A DNA stretch of 64,000 nt from Xenorhabdus eapokensis (GTDB lineage: Bacteria; Pseudomonadota; Gammaproteobacteria; Enterobacterales; Enterobacteriaceae). This document shows positions 1-9,735 of the stretch, in pieces (positions within the stretch are counted from its first letter, which is position 1; each line of letters starts with the position of its first letter). Location: NCBI RefSeq assembly GCF_001908105.1, contig NZ_MKGQ01000008.1, positions 48,462 to 112,461 of the forward strand, written 5' to 3'. The notes beneath the pieces were generated by a model that was given only the letters and a program-made list of their open reading frames with translations, did not search any database and was not told the origin of the DNA. The translations under genes were made by a program, and so were the position numbers.

Positions 1-86
1 AATTTAATGACAATAAAATGTAGGAATTATGACATTTTTATGACAGGGCATTTCAGGAATACCTTACGCTTCGTGCAATGATGTTT

Positions 87-1112
87 TCATATTGCACTCA
101 ACGGAATAGATACGCGAATGGATAGTCCCCCTTTTTCACTGCTCCCCACCTGAATATTTCCCCCGTGGGTTTCAATGATACGACGGATGATCGCCAGCCC
201 CAGCCCCACGCCATTATTTATTTCATTTCTATTTCCCTGCGTAACCGTTCCCTGCGTAAAAGGCTGGAATAAAATAGTGGCTTCTTCTTTCGTCATTCCA
301 GTACCGTTGTCCTCAACCTGAAACCAGCCAAATTTTTCTGTTGATCCACTACTGATGCGTATCCACCCATTGCCATAACGTCGGGCATTAGTAAACAAAT
401 TGATCAGTACCCGTTTGATGGAAAAGGGATGAGCTAAAATGAAAATCGAACTTGTCGTTAAGCAATTTTCAATATCTGTATCTCCCGTACAGCGCTGCTC
501 TGCTGTAATCACCTCTTCAAGCACCCCATTCAATTCACAGCATGTCATCGGCATATCCTGCCCTGCCCGCTGATAATCAATGAATTGATCAATCATGACA
601 TTGCACTCTTCAATATCCTGATGGATAGATTCGGTCAGAAAATCATCTTTTTCTGCCATCATTTCCATCGCCAAACGAATACGGGTAAGTGGCGTGCGCA
701 AATCATGGCTTACGCCAGCCATTAATACCGCCTGATCGCTTTCCTGTGATTGCAGCTCCATCGACAATCGGTTAAGCGCCCTAATCACAGAACGAGTAGC
801 GGGCGTCCCCATTTCAGGCATTAATGAGCCTCTTCTGCCTTTTCCTATGTCGATAACAACTTTTTGCATCACCTTCAATGAATGTTTCTGGATAGCGGAA
901 TATCGCCAGAACATCATGAGCACGGACAATGCCACCACCAAGACACTGATAAAGAGATAGGGAAATATCGCGTTAAAAGGGAGCTCTTCTAGTACCACCA
1001 GTAGTAAGGTAACCAGAGAGCTGAACAGCAAGCTGCCCAGCACTGAGTACAGGACACGGAAAAACAAAGTACGCGGAGAAAGCCAAAACTTTTTCACACC
1101 GGACTTTTTCAT
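87..1112 (-). CDS. envZ: Osmosensor histidine kinase EnvZ, short-periplasm form
   Basis: Inner-membrane sensor kinase that phosphorylates and dephosphorylates OmpR. Two hydrophobic segments lie near residues 18-41 and 48-69 and are separated by only a few residues, so there is almost no periplasmic loop. A HAMP-like linker follows, then the H-box [11 protein letters not shown] with the phospho-acceptor His at residue 136, the N-box around [11 protein letters not shown], and the G-boxes VEDNGTGM and GVGLGLAII. The protein is 341 residues against about 450 in E. coli, and the missing part is the periplasmic domain. A shortened EnvZ of this kind has been described for Xenorhabdus nematophila. 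The start overlaps the ompR stop by 4 bp, so the two genes are translationally coupled. Confidence 0.96.
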   Translation of the reverse strand: MKKSGVKKFWLSPRTLFFRVLYSVLGSLLFSSLVTLLLVVLEELPFNAIFPYLFISVLVVALSVLMMFWRYSAIQKHSLKVMQKVVIDIGKGRRGSLMPEMGTPATRSVIRALNRLSMELQSQESDQAVLMAGVSHDLRTPLTRIRLAMEMMAEKDDFLTESIHQDIEECNVMIDQFIDYQRAGQDMPMTCCELNGVLEEVITAEQRCTGDTDIENCLTTSSIFILAHPFSIKRVLINLFTNARRYGNGWIRISSGSTEKFGWFQVEDNGTGMTKEEATILFQPFTQGTVTQGNRNEINNGVGLGLAIIRRIIETHGGNIQVGSSEKGGLSIRVSIPLSAI

Positions 1113-1828
1113 GCCTTGTTTCCATCAGGAACAAAAACGTATCCCAGCCCCCAAACTGTCTGGATATAACGAGGATGGGCAGGATCTTCTTCAACCAGGC
1201 GCCGCAGGCGGGAAATCTGGACATCAATGGAACGCTCCATCGCACCATACTCTCGTCCGCGAGCCAAATTCATCAATTTATCCCGTGATAATGGCTCACG
1301 TGGGTAAGAAACCAATACCTTCAACACGGAAAATTCGCCACTGGTCAACGGTAATAATTCATCTTGATGAAACATTTCACGCGTTCCGAGATCAAGTTTA
1401 AATTTCCCAAACTTGATCACCGCATCATCTGACGTCGGCGCTCCCGGCAATTCATTAGCTCGTCGCCGCAGGACAGCCCGCATACGTGCTAACAATTCAC
1501 GCGGGTTAAAAGGCTTGGCAAGATAATCATCAGCGCCAATTTCAAGCCCAACAATCCGATCAACTTCTTCCCCTTTCGCGGATACCATGATGATCGGAAT
1601 CGAATTATGCTGGCTTCTCAGCCGTCGACAAATAGACAATCCATCTTCTCCAGGCAACATTAAATCCAGGATAATCAAATGGATGGATTCTCTGGTTAAT
1701 AAACGATCCATCTGCTCTGCATTTGCTGCGCTACGCACTTGGAACCCCTGTTCAGATAAGTAACGTTCCAGTAGCACCCGCAAGCGCATATCATCATCAA
1801 CAACAAGGATCTTATAACTCTCTTGCAT
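1109..1828 (-). CDS. ompR: Response regulator OmpR
   Basis: DNA-binding response regulator of the EnvZ/OmpR system, which controls porins and other envelope genes. The receiver domain (about residues 1-120) has the acidic pocket DDD near residue 11, the phospho-acceptor Asp55 in IILDLMLPG, and the conserved Lys in [10 protein letters not shown] winged-helix Trans_reg_C domain fills the C-terminal 100 residues and ends with [12 protein letters not shown]. Its 239 residues match E. coli length. It is first in the ompR-envZ operon. Only 117 bp separate its start from the stop of greB, which lies on the same strand. Confidence 0.97.
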   Translation of the reverse strand: MQESYKILVVDDDMRLRVLLERYLSEQGFQVRSAANAEQMDRLLTRESIHLIILDLMLPGEDGLSICRRLRSQHNSIPIIMVSAKGEEVDRIVGLEIGADDYLAKPFNPRELLARMRAVLRRRANELPGAPTSDDAVIKFGKFKLDLGTREMFHQDELLPLTSGEFSVLKVLVSYPREPLSRDKLMNLARGREYGAMERSIDVQISRLRRLVEEDPAHPRYIQTVWGLGYVFVPDGNKA

Positions 1829-1945
1829 GTTTCAGCTCCCAAGATGCTCCATTGCCCGCAACATCCATCACTTTCACAGAAAAACCATAACGCCAATAGA
1901 AACTTAACCGCATGTCTTTTAAGGCCGCTAAACAAGCCCTGTGAC

Positions 1946-2428
1946 TTATACCAAAGGCTGGTAGCTAATTTCCAGTATCCAGTAAGTCACCACGCCATTT
2001 GGTGTCATCACCGTGACTTCATCATCAACCTGCTTACCCAATAATGCTCTCGCCACCGGAGAATCAATGGAAATCCACTTTCTGGCTGGATCAAATTCAT
2101 CCGATCCTACCAAACGAAACATGTGCTCTTCTTCATTTTCGTTTTCAACTTTTACCCATGCCCCAAAAAAGACTTTCCCTTCTTGTCGCGGGTCAGGATC
2201 GACAATTTGCAGTACATCCAAACGCTTGGATAAAAAACGTACTCGGCGGTCAATTTCTCTTAACCTTTTTTTACCATAAATGTACTCTGCATTCTCTGAA
2301 CGATCCCCCAATGCAGCCGCATCTGAAACAGCCTGAGTGACTTTGGGACGTTCAACTTTCCAGAGATATTTCAATTCCTGATCAAGCGTATGCCAACCCT
2401 CTCGGGTAATATAATTACTCTTGGCCAT
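1946..2428 (-). CDS. greB: Transcription elongation factor GreB
   Basis: GreB rescues backtracked RNA polymerase by stimulating cleavage of the nascent transcript. The N-terminal coiled coil includes ALGDRSENAEYIYGKKRLRE, the family signature with the acidic tip residues. The C-terminal FKBP-like domain includes KVFFGAWVKVENE and SIDSPVARALLGK. I start at the ATG giving MAKSNYITREG, which aligns with the E. coli N-terminus (160 residues); an in-frame upstream ATG would add 18 residues unlike the family. In E. coli greB runs opposite to ompR and alongside tex (yhgF); here it is on the ompR strand, divergent from tex. Confidence 0.95.
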   Translation of the reverse strand: MAKSNYITREGWHTLDQELKYLWKVERPKVTQAVSDAAALGDRSENAEYIYGKKRLREIDRRVRFLSKRLDVLQIVDPDPRQEGKVFFGAWVKVENENEEEHMFRLVGSDEFDPARKWISIDSPVARALLGKQVDDEVTVMTPNGVVTYWILEISYQPLV

Positions 2429-2703
2429 GAGAAAACTCACTTGAGAAAAGATGATTAATGGCGGAGTACTATATCTCATCAACTCTCATCAACCCAATCC
2501 CAACCTAGAAGATATTTGATGAATTCTGTTACAACATGACCAAAATATCGCGCTAAACTGGAAATTATTGCGCTCAGCACGTATAAATGGAGCCAGTTTG
2601 AACCATGCCGATACTGTTTCAGATGAAATTTGATCTTATCCGGCTCTGTCTGACGATGTCTCAGAATATCTACAGACCCTAAAGAAGTTGAAGAAAACAG
2701 ACC

Positions 2704-5040
2704 ATGAATGAATCTTTAAATCGAATCATTGCCGGTGAGCTACAGGCTCAACCACAGCAAATCCTAGCTGCCATCTCCCTGCTTGATGAGGGAAATACGG
2801 TTCCCTTTATCGCCCGTTACCGTAAAGAGGCCACCGGTGGTCTGGATGACACACAGCTCCGCCAACTTGAAAGCCGTCTCGGCTATCTGCGTGAACTGTC
2901 CAACCGCCGTCAGACTATCCTGAAATCGATTGAGGAACAGGGAAAACTAACCGTTGAGCTGGCAGAAGCGATTAACGCAACGCTGAACAAGACTGAGTTG
3001 GAAGATCTGTACCTACCTTATAAACCTAAACGCCGTACCCGTGGACAAACTGCCATCGAAGCCGGATTGGAGCCTTTGGCCGACCTGCTATGGCAAGATC
3101 CGCAGCAAGAGCCAGAACTGGCAGCGGCTGCCTATGTCAATGCTGACAAAGGCGTTGCTGATACCAAAGCCGCATTGGATGGTGCACGTTATATCCTGAT
3201 GGAGCGTTTTGCCGAAGATGCAACCCTGCTGGCGAAGGTACGTGAATATTTATGGAAAAATGCCCATTTGGTCTCCAGGGTTGTCGAGGGTAAAGAGGAA
3301 GAAGGGGCTAAATTCAGCGATTATTTCGATCACCATGAAGCTATCGCCACTGTCCCTTCCCACCGTGCCCTTGCCATGTTCCGTGGACGCAATGAAGGCA
3401 TCCTGCAACTTGCTTTGAATGCTGATCCACAATTTGAGGAAGCCCCAAAAGAGAGTCACTGCGAACAAATTATTACCGATCACTTGCAGTTGCGCCTGAA
3501 CAATGCACCGGCTGACCATTGGCGCAAAGCCGTGGTGAGCTGGACATGGCGCATCAAGGTGCTGCTGCATCTGGAAACCGAACTGATGGGTACACTGCGT
3601 GAGAAGGCTGAAAATGAGGCTATCAACGTCTTCGCCCGTAACCTGAATGACCTGCTGATGGCAGCCCCAGCGGGTATGCGCTCAACAATGGGTCTGGACC
3701 CAGGTTTGCGTACCGGTGTAAAAGTTGCCGTTGTTGACGCGACGGGCAAACTGATTGCCACCGATACTATTTATCCGCACACCGGACAGGAAAACAAAGC
3801 GGCAGCAATCGTTGCAGCCCTGTGCACTAAACATCAGGTGGAACTGGTTGCCATTGGCAATGGCACCGCATCCCGTGAAACAGAACGCTTCTTTGCCAAC
3901 GTTCAGAAACAGTATCCTGACGTCACAGCACAGAAGGTGGTGGTCAGCGAAGCGGGCGCCTCTGTCTATTCCGCGTCTGAATTGGCTGCACAAGAATTCC
4001 CTGATCTGGATGTTTCCCTGCGTGGTGCGGTTTCCATTGCCCGCCGCCTGCAAGATCCACTGGCTGAACTGGTGAAAATCGAACCCAAATCCATCGGTGT
4101 GGGTCAATACCAACATGATGTTAGCCAGACTCTGCTTGCCAAGAAACTGGATAACGTGGTTGAAGATTGCGTAAACAGCGTCGGCGTTGACCTGAATACC
4201 GCCTCTGTTGCCTTGCTGACTCGCGTTGCTGGCCTGACTCGCACCGTTGCCCAAAATATTGTTAACTGGCGCGACGAAAACGGTCGTTTCGGCAACCGTA
4301 ACCAACTATTGAAAGTGACCCGTCTGGGGCCAAAAGCCTTCCTGCAATGTGCGGGCTTCCTGCGCATCAATCAGGGCGATAACCCGCTGGACGCTTCAAC
4401 CGTTCACCCAGAAGCCTATCCAATCGTTGAGAAGATCCTGGCAACAACTCAGCAAACCTTGCCTGAACTGATGGGTAATCCGGCTAATTTGCGTAACCTG
4501 AGCGCACAGGAGTTCACGACCGAAAAATTTGGTATTCCGACCGTCACCGATATCCTGAAAGAGCTGGAAAAACCAGGTCGCGATCCACGTCCTGAATTCA
4601 AGACCGCCACATTTGCCGATGGGGTTGAAACCATGAACGACCTGCAAGTGGGTATGATCCTGGAAGGTACGGTCACTAACGTGACCAATTTTGGTGCATT
4701 CGTAGACATCGGTGTCCACCAGGATGGGCTGGTTCATATCTCCTCTCTATCCGACCGTTTTGTGGAAGATCCACACACCGTCGTCAAAACAGGTGATATC
4801 GTGAAAGTGAAGGTGATGGATGTTGACCTCAACCGCAAGCGTATTGCATTGACCATGCGTCTTGATGAGCAACCAGGTGAAACACAAGCACGCCGTAGCT
4901 CTCAGGGAGGTCACCGTCAGGATCGCAATAATCGTAACGGCAATGGCAGAAACCGCCCTATTTCACGTTCAGGTTCTGCACCTTTAGCTAATAGTGCTAT
5001 GAGTGATGCATTGGCCGCTGCCTTTAATAAAAAACGTTAG
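2704..5040 (+). CDS. tex: Tex-family RNA-binding transcription accessory protein
   Basis: Homologue of E. coli YhgF/Tex, a cytoplasmic nucleic-acid-binding protein linked to transcription and ribosome function. Visible parts in order are the N-terminal Tex helical region ([16 protein letters not shown] near residue 35), a YqgF-like RNase H fold ([20 protein letters not shown] near 330), helix-hairpin-helix elements around residues 500-560 ([19 protein letters not shown] precedes them), and a C-terminal S1 domain ([20 protein letters not shown] near 660). The end is basic and low-complexity ([11 protein letters not shown]). Its 778 residues are normal for the family. A bidirectional-looking hairpin follows it. 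Confidence 0.95.
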   Translation: MNESLNRIIAGELQAQPQQILAAISLLDEGNTVPFIARYRKEATGGLDDTQLRQLESRLGYLRELSNRRQTILKSIEEQGKLTVELAEAINATLNKTELEDLYLPYKPKRRTRGQTAIEAGLEPLADLLWQDPQQEPELAAAAYVNADKGVADTKAALDGARYILMERFAEDATLLAKVREYLWKNAHLVSRVVEGKEEEGAKFSDYFDHHEAIATVPSHRALAMFRGRNEGILQLALNADPQFEEAPKESHCEQIITDHLQLRLNNAPADHWRKAVVSWTWRIKVLLHLETELMGTLREKAENEAINVFARNLNDLLMAAPAGMRSTMGLDPGLRTGVKVAVVDATGKLIATDTIYPHTGQENKAAAIVAALCTKHQVELVAIGNGTASRETERFFANVQKQYPDVTAQKVVVSEAGASVYSASELAAQEFPDLDVSLRGAVSIARRLQDPLAELVKIEPKSIGVGQYQHDVSQTLLAKKLDNVVEDCVNSVGVDLNTASVALLTRVAGLTRTVAQNIVNWRDENGRFGNRNQLLKVTRLGPKAFLQCAGFLRINQGDNPLDASTVHPEAYPIVEKILATTQQTLPELMGNPANLRNLSAQEFTTEKFGIPTVTDILKELEKPGRDPRPEFKTATFADGVETMNDLQVGMILEGTVTNVTNFGAFVDIGVHQDGLVHISSLSDRFVEDPHTVVKTGDIVKVKVMDVDLNRKRIALTMRLDEQPGETQARRSSQGGHRQDRNNRNGNGRNRPISRSGSAPLANSAMSDALAAAFNKKR

Positions 5041-5056
5041 TTGACTTAAAATGATT

Positions 5057-5098
5057 TCCTGAACTGGCTCAATTGAGTCAATTCAGGATCTTTAATTT
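5057..5098. terminator. Hairpin terminator after tex
   Basis: The arms TCCTGAACTGGCTC and GAGTCAATTCAGGA pair around an AATT loop, followed by TCTTTAATTTT. The hairpin lies between tex and the convergent PLP-enzyme gene and could stop transcripts from both sides. Confidence 0.7.
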
Positions 5099-5136
5099 TG
5101 TATTTATGCATCATATTAATAGGATTCGAAAACACC

Positions 5137-6258
5137 TTATATTTTTCTAATTGCATTTAACGCAATCTCAATATCATGAATTGATAAATTTTTATCAAAA
5201 GAAGCCCGCACAAATTTACTGTGTAATATATGAGGGGATAAAAACGGTGTATGTTGAGCAGTTCCTTCCCATAAGTTAATTCCTTGATCTCTTAATTTTT
5301 TTACTCCATCAGAAGCGGAACAATTTTTAAATTGAAAGGCTGCTATACCTTGTATATATGAATCAGGAAAAAGTATTTTAATACTTTTAATTTTCTTTAA
5401 TTCCTCAAGAAAAAACACGAAATTTTCATTATTATAATCACTATCATTAATTCTTATTTTCAATGCATTATTGAAACCACAAATAGAAACAAGACTCCTT
5501 TCTGATCTTTCAAAACTCTTCGCTGTATTTACAGTCAAACATTTATTAAAATTATCTGTATAACCTACATGAAGATCAAAAAAATCGTAACTAAGTTTGC
5601 TTGATAATTTTTTTGAGACAAATGCAAACCCTACTCCTCTAGGACCACTAATAAATTTACGACTAGCACCAGTTAAAAGATCACATTGTATTTTTTTTAC
5701 ATCAATGGGTAATTGACCTATTGATTGGCATGCGTCAACTATATAAGCAATGTCTTTATTTTTTAATAGCTCACCAATTTCCTCTATGGGATTAATAATA
5801 CCACAGCATGAAGGCATATGCGTAATACTTACAATTGAAACATTATCAGATAAATTATTTCTCATCCATTCCAAGTCAATAGTAAAATTTGAAATTGAGG
5901 GGATTCGTCGTAGTTTTAAATTATACTTATTGGATAAAAATGAGAAATATATTACATTAGCTGCATATTCTGAATCACTAATCCATATTTCCGATTTTTC
6001 TTTAACACGTAACATTCTAATAATACTAACCCATGCATCTGTTGCACTAGTAAACAATGCCACATTTTCTGGATCACAATTCATCAATTGTGCACAATTA
6101 TTATAAACTTCACTATTTAAAATAGATTCATACTTCAACTCAGTTTCATAACTACCTATTTTGAATTCAGAAAATAAATAATTCTTCATAATTTCATGAG
6201 TTGAATCATGAATTATTCCAGAGCCGGCTGTATTCATGTGAACTCTCATATCAAGCAT
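5137..6258 (-). CDS. Class V aminotransferase-fold PLP enzyme (last gene of metabolite operon)
   Basis: A 373-residue fold-type I PLP enzyme related to cysteine desulfurases, kynureninases and isopenicillin-N-epimerase-like proteins. The cofactor Asp175 lies in AYIVDACQS and the predicted Schiff-base Lys201 in GASRKFISGPRGVGF. The class could be a transaminase, epimerase, lyase or desulfurase, and the sequence does not decide which. It is the last gene of a five-gene minus-strand operon and overlaps the upstream MFS gene by 8 bp. The coding sequence is strongly AT-rich compared with tex and feo. The start used has GGAAGG very close upstream; a second ATG three codons in is possible. Confidence 0.82.
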   Translation of the reverse strand: MLDMRVHMNTAGSGIIHDSTHEIMKNYLFSEFKIGSYETELKYESILNSEVYNNCAQLMNCDPENVALFTSATDAWVSIIRMLRVKEKSEIWISDSEYAANVIYFSFLSNKYNLKLRRIPSISNFTIDLEWMRNNLSDNVSIVSITHMPSCCGIINPIEEIGELLKNKDIAYIVDACQSIGQLPIDVKKIQCDLLTGASRKFISGPRGVGFAFVSKKLSSKLSYDFFDLHVGYTDNFNKCLTVNTAKSFERSERSLVSICGFNNALKIRINDSDYNNENFVFFLEELKKIKSIKILFPDSYIQGIAAFQFKNCSASDGVKKLRDQGINLWEGTAQHTPFLSPHILHSKFVRASFDKNLSIHDIEIALNAIRKI

Positions 6259-7471
6259 TATCCTTCCATAAAATTTTGTTCTTCTTTATTAAAATCAAAA
6301 AAACAGAAATAAACAATAAAAACATTCCAACAAATAACCAAGGTGAAATCATTTCATTTTCCATCATATAAAAAGCGATAGATGGTGTTATCATCACCCC
6401 TATATTCACACCAGCAGAATAAAAACCCAAATTTCTATCAACATTTTCACTAGAAGATATACCACTAATATAATGCGTTATAGCAGGAAATATTATCATC
6501 TCCCCCAAAGACCATAATAAAGTCGCTATTATTAGAAAAATAATACTATGGCTAGCAACCATTAATGCGAATCCTCCTGCTGCCAACAAAAGTCCCCAAA
6601 TTAATGAAACCCTACTATTTATATCATTCATTCTTTTATTAATAGGAAGCTCAAACAAAATAACAAGAAACGCATTAACAAAGAAAATAACACCAACAAA
6701 ATAACTTGGAAGTGATGTATAATTTATTATATATGCAGAAAGAAATGTCGGTGGAAGAGCATATGCAATATGTATAGGCAAAACAGAAGAAAGAATAAAA
6801 GCTAATCTTGGATAATGATATTTTTTATCTTCTATAATTTCACATTCCTTTTTTACACAATTATTTTCATTATCGCTATCAAGCTCTCTATTCAGAGCAT
6901 TTTTAATATTCATAGAGAAAATATAAAAAGCAAGAGAGAACAAAGCAAAGACTGAATTAACTAAAAAAACAAATATAGGACTAATGGAAAATATAATACC
7001 ACCAACAAAAGGACCAATAGCCATACCTATATTTATAGCAAGTCTATTACATGAAAAAGCAACTTTCCTTGTTAAATAATCTGAATTTGAAACAGTTTCA
7101 GAATATGAGGCTGGAGTAAAAGATTCATAACTAATCCCCCAAAGAAAAGAAAAGAAAATTATTGTATGATAAGAATCCAAGAACGGGATAAAAAATAATA
7201 TAATAGATGTAAATAATAATGAAAAAACAATAATCTTACTGGAACCAAATTTTTTAATGAAATATCCTATAATAAGATCACAAAGTAACGCACCTGCACC
7301 AAAAACACCAACTAATACACCAGCTTGAATCGCATTTAATGATTTCTCCTGTATAAGATACGCTGCAAAAAATGGGAACCCCATAGTTCCCATTCTGAAT
7401 GAAAGAGTTGCAAAAAATAATGATCTAAGCTTTACGTTCAATTCACGTATAGTTGCTATTGTATCAAACAT
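6251..7471 (-). CDS. MFS transporter, probable product exporter
   Basis: A 406-residue inner-membrane protein with about twelve hydrophobic segments and a central hydrophilic loop (about residues 185-215, rich in Asn, Asp and Glu). The early loop GVFGAGALLCDLIIGYFIKK resembles the MFS G-x-x-x-D motif. It overlaps both neighbours by 8 bp (ATP-grasp upstream, PLP enzyme downstream), so it is co-translated with the pathway. By position it probably exports the metabolite or confers self-protection; import of a precursor cannot be excluded. Codon use is AT-rich like the rest of the operon. Confidence 0.85.
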   Translation of the reverse strand: MFDTIATIRELNVKLRSLFFATLSFRMGTMGFPFFAAYLIQEKSLNAIQAGVLVGVFGAGALLCDLIIGYFIKKFGSSKIIVFSLLFTSIILFFIPFLDSYHTIIFFSFLWGISYESFTPASYSETVSNSDYLTRKVAFSCNRLAINIGMAIGPFVGGIIFSISPIFVFLVNSVFALFSLAFYIFSMNIKNALNRELDSDNENNCVKKECEIIEDKKYHYPRLAFILSSVLPIHIAYALPPTFLSAYIINYTSLPSYFVGVIFFVNAFLVILFELPINKRMNDINSRVSLIWGLLLAAGGFALMVASHSIIFLIIATLLWSLGEMIIFPAITHYISGISSSENVDRNLGFYSAGVNIGVMITPSIAFYMMENEMISPWLFVGMFLLFISVFLILIKKNKILWKDNA

Positions 7472-8720
7472 TTAAATCATACACCCCATCTTTGATTGAA
7501 TCAATTTTTTGATAATCTAATTCTATAGCAGTTATTTCATCAGAATAAACAAATATTCTTAGAGGACTTGATAAGAGATCAATAGTTGGTGTTATTTTCC
7601 TACCAACACCATATTTTACAACCAATTTAAAAACCGTATCCAATTCTTTAATTTCATTAACTATCCTTTCATTAATCTCTGTTATTACTCCATTAAGTTT
7701 AGTTGATGTATTTAGAACACATGCCTCTTTTAATTTTACATATGTTTTACCAGAAAAATTCTTCAAAAACCTATCAGGTGAACAATAAGAAATGTAAGTA
7801 ATTCTTGCCTGATTGTTGCCTAAGACAATATCATGAAAATCAGGTTCCATATTTCCATTTAGACGGGCCCCTATTTCTACTAGAGCAGGCCCTCCATTAG
7901 TCAATATAACTTCTGCATGAGCTGGACCATTCATTATACCTAGTGCTGGTAAAACCTTATAGATATAATCAACAAGTAATTTTGCCTCATAAGTGCTTTC
8001 ATCAATCAACACATCTCTATCATATATTTTCTTTCCTCCATAAACCATTTTTTTAACATATTTCCATATTCCACAAATATAAATATGGCCACCACAACTT
8101 ACTGTATCAACTATATATTCGTCACCATCAAGAAAAGATTGAACCAATATCTCTTCATTATCAACACCAAATATATCTTTATTTTTCAAAACAACATCAC
8201 AAGCATCAATAACATCCCTTTCATTAAAACAAATGGTAACACCATCAGTTGAAGCTGAACTTAATGGTTTTACTACACATGGATATCCATTTTTATTATT
8301 AACCCAATTAATAATATCACTCTTGTCTGATGACTTAATTTGATAAGCTGCTTTAATGTTATTTTCATGAAGTGTTTCAATCATATCATACTTATTTCTC
8401 CTAGAACTTGACAATCTAGTTCCATTTGAATTTTTTAAGTTAAGTGATTCACTTAATAAGTCAGCTAAAGTTACCCCTGGCTCCTGTCCAGCAATAACTG
8501 CAATTACTTCCTTTTCTTTCAACGAATTTATAATTTCATTTAAATTATAACCAGTATAAACTAAATTTAGCTCATATTCTGACAAATTAGGTCCCAACAT
8601 TGATGGCATCAATTCAGGTGTACTTTGTACGTGTATGAGAGAGATCCCATTTTCTTTAAAAAAACGAGGTAAAAAATTACCACTAGAATAAACATCAACT
8701 AAGGCAACATATTCTTTCAT
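7464..8720 (-). CDS. ATP-grasp ligase, L-amino-acid ligase (BacD) type
   Basis: A 418-residue ATP-grasp enzyme. The family activates a carboxylate as an acyl phosphate and joins it to an amine. Seen here are the ATP-binding segment GYPCVVKPLSSASTDGV (about residues 145-160), the EEILVQSFLDGDEYIVD lid region, and the metal-binding strand ALVEIGARLNG after GIMNGPAHAEV (about residues 265-290). The last segment is the typical BacD/YwfE-like arrangement, which in that family makes dipeptides. The N-terminal 100 residues look like the usual pre-ATP-grasp domain. It overlaps the MFS start by 8 bp. The substrates are not deducible; an amino acid is the best guess. Confidence 0.85.
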   Translation of the reverse strand: MKEYVALVDVYSSGNFLPRFFKENGISLIHVQSTPELMPSMLGPNLSEYELNLVYTGYNLNEIINSLKEKEVIAVIAGQEPGVTLADLLSESLNLKNSNGTRLSSSRRNKYDMIETLHENNIKAAYQIKSSDKSDIINWVNNKNGYPCVVKPLSSASTDGVTICFNERDVIDACDVVLKNKDIFGVDNEEILVQSFLDGDEYIVDTVSCGGHIYICGIWKYVKKMVYGGKKIYDRDVLIDESTYEAKLLVDYIYKVLPALGIMNGPAHAEVILTNGGPALVEIGARLNGNMEPDFHDIVLGNNQARITYISYCSPDRFLKNFSGKTYVKLKEACVLNTSTKLNGVITEINERIVNEIKELDTVFKLVVKYGVGRKITPTIDLLSSPLRIFVYSDEITAIELDYQKIDSIKDGVYDLNV

Positions 8721-8739
8721 TCATTTTTTCCACTTATTT

Positions 8740-9711
8740 CTAGTACTGGTGATTATATAAGTTATTGATCCTACCATTTAAATATATATCATTAAATGCC
8801 TGATAAATATTTTCAGGGGATTCTGCTAAACGATGCATAAAATGCAAATACCAATTGTAACCATAAACACATGCAATTCGTGGTTTAATGGTAAAAAAGT
8901 CTCTGGAGCTTTTTATCAACTCAGGCCTCACTCCATGAAGCATTTCATGTTCTCCTTTCTTATGTATACCTTCTCCTCTAATCATCTCTACCAGCTTTGG
9001 ATCCTGAGTTGCATAAGCAAATATATTATTATTATTAGCTATATTTGTTAAAATTTCCAAGTATCTCTTATCAAGTTTGCTTCCCCTAGGGAGAGAGATC
9101 TTTCTAGATTCATCATAAACTCCCTTTACTAATCTAATTTTACATCCAGTTTTAAGAACATCTTTTATATCATCATCAGTTCTATTTAATTGTGCCTGTA
9201 ATGTTATCCCTAAGTTACTAAACTTCTTCCTAAGTGCGAAGAAAATGTCAAGAATTATATCAGTCCACTTAGACCTTTCCATACTAATAATTATTGATAT
9301 ATCTTTTTTTATAGCTTTTTCACAAATTTTCTCACAATTTAAGATAGCAATTTCTTTTGAAATTCCTGAACCCAAATTAGATAAGTCAAATCCTAACTGA
9401 GGTTTACTCTCAATTCCATCTTCTATGCGGTCAATCAAATTAAGATATTCATTAACTATTGTATTTACTTCAGATATTGAGGAAGCTTCTTCTCCTGCAA
9501 ATTCTACTCCCGTGTTATATCCTATATTTTCTAAATTTTTTAATCTTTCAAACAATTCAGAATAATTTCCTCCTACAATATATCTATTTGCTGCTGGCTT
9601 TAAAAAATCCTGAAAAACTTTTGATGAAATAAATAATTCTCTTAAAAAAGAGTCTGCTGCAAGACTCTTAAGTGCCTTGGTCGTCATTTCTTTTTTCTCA
9701 AAATCATTCAT
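8740..9711 (-). CDS. Stand-alone proline dehydrogenase-like flavoenzyme
   Basis: A 323-residue protein of the proline dehydrogenase (PutA PRODH) TIM-barrel family, which oxidises proline to pyrroline-5-carboxylate with FAD. Family motifs are ISMERS, LQAQLNRTDDDI, IRLVKGVYDES and the C-terminal substrate-binding stretch LHFMHRLAESPEN, where the family has a paired-Arg R-R-x-x-E-N pattern; here only part of it is kept. There is no P5C dehydrogenase domain and no putA-like gene beside it. I start at the ATG (MNDFEKKEM) behind AAGGGG; a TTG two codons earlier is less likely. In this operon it probably oxidises a proline-like intermediate rather than feeding glutamate metabolism. Confidence 0.83.
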   Translation of the reverse strand: MNDFEKKEMTTKALKSLAADSFLRELFISSKVFQDFLKPAANRYIVGGNYSELFERLKNLENIGYNTGVEFAGEEASSISEVNTIVNEYLNLIDRIEDGIESKPQLGFDLSNLGSGISKEIAILNCEKICEKAIKKDISIIISMERSKWTDIILDIFFALRKKFSNLGITLQAQLNRTDDDIKDVLKTGCKIRLVKGVYDESRKISLPRGSKLDKRYLEILTNIANNNNIFAYATQDPKLVEMIRGEGIHKKGEHEMLHGVRPELIKSSRDFFTIKPRIACVYGYNWYLHFMHRLAESPENIYQAFNDIYLNGRINNLYNHQY

Positions 9712-9735
9712 AAACAATCCCCTTTTTAATATAAT

